A stretch of 6,622 bases of DNA from Nitrososphaeraceae archaeon (lineage in GTDB: Archaea; Thermoproteota; Nitrososphaeria; Nitrososphaerales; Nitrososphaeraceae). The position numbers and the translations under genes are program-made. The notes under the pieces are model-generated. The model saw nothing but the letters and a program-made list of their open reading frames with translations. It was not told the origin of the DNA and did not search any database. Position 1 is the stretch's first letter, and every line of letters begins with the position of its first letter. Below, piece after piece: positions 5,373 through 6,622 of the stretch. Location: contig JASHSN010000201.1 in the NCBI GenBank assembly GCA_030038695.1, positions 1 through 6,622 on the forward strand. The letters run 5' to 3'.

Positions 5373-5585
5373 ATGAGCAAAACGGCGACATCCGTACGAA
5401 ACTGCTTTTTCTGTGGCAAACACGTGACTACAGGACAAGGGACGATGCTTGTCAAGAATGACGGCTCAATTCAGTGGACATGTTCTAACAAGTGTAAGAA
5501 GAATCTGAGGAAGCTGAAACGTGATCCTAGAAGATTAAAATGGACCACAAAATACGTGAAAGGTGGAATTAAGGTAAAAAAGTAA
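5373..5585 (+). CDS. rpl24e: Ribosomal protein L24e (zinc-binding)
   Basis: A 70-residue large-subunit protein with a treble-clef zinc finger. The ligands are C11 and C14 (NCFFCGKHV) and C37 and C41 (WTCSNKCKKN), the C-x2-C...C-x3-C spacing of L24e. The basic C-terminal half (NLRKLKRDPRRLKWTTKYVK) suits rRNA contact. The archaeal form is short and lacks the long C-terminal extension of eukaryotic L24. It begins 26 bases after the S28e stop, with GGAT (5364-5367) as a modest ribosome site, and ends 3 bases before the ndk start. Confidence 0.95.
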   Translation: MSKTATSVRNCFFCGKHVTTGQGTMLVKNDGSIQWTCSNKCKKNLRKLKRDPRRLKWTTKYVKGGIKVKK

Positions 5586-5588
5586 ACT

Positions 5589-5999
5589 ATGGATTCAGAA
5601 CAGACACTTATCGTGATTAAGCCTGATGGCTTTAGAAGACATCTAACTGGTAGAATTCTCGCTAGGTTTGAAGAAAAAGGTCTTCAAATAAAAAATTTAA
5701 CGTCATTTAACTTTACGATAGAGAAGGCTCGAGAATTTTACGAACTTCATAGGGATAAAGCTTTTTTTAACGATTTAGTAAAGTTCATCTCAGCAGGTCA
5801 GGTCGTTGCATGTATACTTGAAGGAGCTAACGCAATAGCTGTTGTGAGATTAATGATAGGAACAACAAAATCCTTTGAGGCTGCGCCTGGGACAATAAGA
5901 GGTGATTTCGGACTTGGCATTACTGATAATATTATTCACGCATCCGATTCGTATGAAAGCTTCATAAAAGAGTCCCGAGTCATTTTTGATCGGACATAA
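5589..5999 (+). CDS. ndk: Nucleoside diphosphate kinase
   Basis: A 136-residue cytoplasmic enzyme that transfers the gamma phosphate from ATP to other NDPs via a phosphohistidine, keeping GTP and other NTPs available. The expected active-site residues are all present: K11 (IVIKPDGFRR), Y51, F59, R87, T93, R104 (PGTIRGDFG), N114 and the catalytic H117 (NIIHASDSYES). The length is close to the family's 135-150. The C-terminus (ESFIKESRVIFDRT) is slightly unlike the usual ExAxxEIxxFF ending. The ATG lies 3 bases after the L24e stop, and the stop codon is followed at once by the GTG start of the initiation factor gene. Its position between ribosomal proteins and a GTPase initiation factor is the common archaeal arrangement. 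Confidence 0.95.
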   Translation: MDSEQTLIVIKPDGFRRHLTGRILARFEEKGLQIKNLTSFNFTIEKAREFYELHRDKAFFNDLVKFISAGQVVACILEGANAIAVVRLMIGTTKSFEAAPGTIRGDFGLGITDNIIHASDSYESFIKESRVIFDRT

Positions 6000-6622
6000 G
6001 TGCAGCTCCGACAGCCCGTCGTAGTAGTTTTGGGTCATGTAGACTCTGGCAAGACGTCATTGCTAGATAGAATTCGCGGAACGGCCGTTCAGGCTCGAGA
6101 GGTTGGAGGTATTACACAACACATAGGGGCAAGCTTCTTTCCTATTGAAACTATAAAGGAAATAACAGGATCGTTGTATCAAAAGCTATCAAAAGCTGAA
6201 ACTCAGACTCCAGGTTTGCTCGTCATAGATACGCCAGGCCACGAAGTTTTCGCTAATCTAAGAATGCGTGGGGGCTCAGCAGCAGATCTTGCAATCGTTG
6301 TTGTAGATATAAACAAGGGATTTGAGCCCCAAACGGTCGAAAGTGTCGGTATCCTTGCTAAAAGGAAGGTCCCGTTTGTCGTTGCCTTAAATAAGGTTGA
6401 CGCGTTGGGTGGCTGGAGGAAATCAAATAAATCGAATACTAATATCTCTATTACAGATGAACTTAAAGAACAAGATAGTTCTGTGCGTGTTTTATTGGAC
6501 GAAAAAATATACGACGTAGTAGGGTCGCTCTCAAGGATGGGTTACAATTCAGAGGTCTTCTGGCGAGTGAAGGATTTTTCAAGGGAACTAGCAATCGTTC
6601 CAGTAAGTGCTGTGACCGGAGT
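6000..6622 (+). CDS. infB: Translation initiation factor aIF5B / IF-2 (N-terminal part, runs off the window)
   Basis: The first 207 residues of the GTPase that promotes ribosomal subunit joining and stabilises initiator tRNA; full archaeal proteins are about 600 residues. The GTP-binding motifs appear in order: G1 GHVDSGKT (12-19), G2 GGITQHIG (36-43), G3 DTPGHEVF (77-84) with catalytic H81, G4 NKVD (131-134), and the G5-type VPVSAVTG at the window edge. Archaeal-type GTPase domains carry the extended segment between G4 and G5 seen here (about residues 139-197). The start is GTG at 6000, directly after the ndk TAA; the next in-frame ATG is at codon 89, inside the GTPase domain, so GTG is secure. 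No ribosome site is visible, so it probably depends on coupling with ndk. G1 has Ser where many family members have His (GHVDHGKT). Confidence 0.95.
   Translation, partial: MQLRQPVVVVLGHVDSGKTSLLDRIRGTAVQAREVGGITQHIGASFFPIETIKEITGSLYQKLSKAETQTPGLLVIDTPGHEVFANLRMRGGSAADLAIVVVDINKGFEPQTVESVGILAKRKVPFVVALNKVDALGGWRKSNKSNTNISITDELKEQDSSVRVLLDEKIYDVVGSLSRMGYNSEVFWRVKDFSRELAIVPVSAVTG

Noticed and set aside
1..6622. CRISPR array, insertion sequence, prophage or defence genes
   Set aside because: No regularly spaced repeats, terminal inverted repeats with a transposase, integrase, or nuclease genes were seen on either strand.

Overview
The window looks like a chromosomal segment from an archaeon, most likely of the Thaumarchaeota (Nitrososphaerota) type. 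The archaeal assignment rests on the gene set itself: an L7Ae - S28e - L24e - ndk - aIF5B cluster, which is a conserved archaeal order; TATA-like boxes about 26 bases before starts; GGTGA-type ribosome binding sites on some genes and apparently leaderless starts on others; and a tRNA interrupted by two introns with bulge-helix-bulge splice sites. The narrower lineage is inference from protein style and moderate base composition and is not proven here.

Left part (1-2402). Bases 1-667 carry fragments of one protein read in three successive frames, a decayed gene (or a badly frameshifted sequence) of unrecognised family that converges on a minus-strand gene for a PurU-type formyltetrahydrofolate deformylase (651-1511). 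Upstream of purU lies sparse sequence with one possible small zinc-finger protein (1692-1856). Next is a minus-strand tRNA-Leu(UAG), 148 bases as a precursor and 85 bases when mature, with introns of 26 and 37 bases. This tRNA is the most distinctive object in the window; no CCA is encoded.

Middle (2403-4460). A stand-alone receiver-domain response regulator on the minus strand, apparently leaderless, is divergent from a complete phosphoglucosamine/phosphomannomutase gene on the plus strand with its own TATA box and ribosome binding site.

Right part (4461-6622). A 282-base gap with an inverted repeat and a promoter/leader precedes a tightly packed plus-strand operon: L7Ae, S28e, L24e, nucleoside diphosphate kinase, and the start of translation initiation factor aIF5B, which runs off the end. 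The last two genes abut in the same reading frame, separated by a single stop codon. This operon couples ribosome and RNP proteins with NTP balance and GTP-driven subunit joining.

No transposase, CRISPR array, phage gene or defence system was seen. Nothing amounts to a clearly new system. The items most worth a second look are the two-intron tRNA, the decayed gene at the left edge, the small zinc-finger ORF, and the L7Ae leader.
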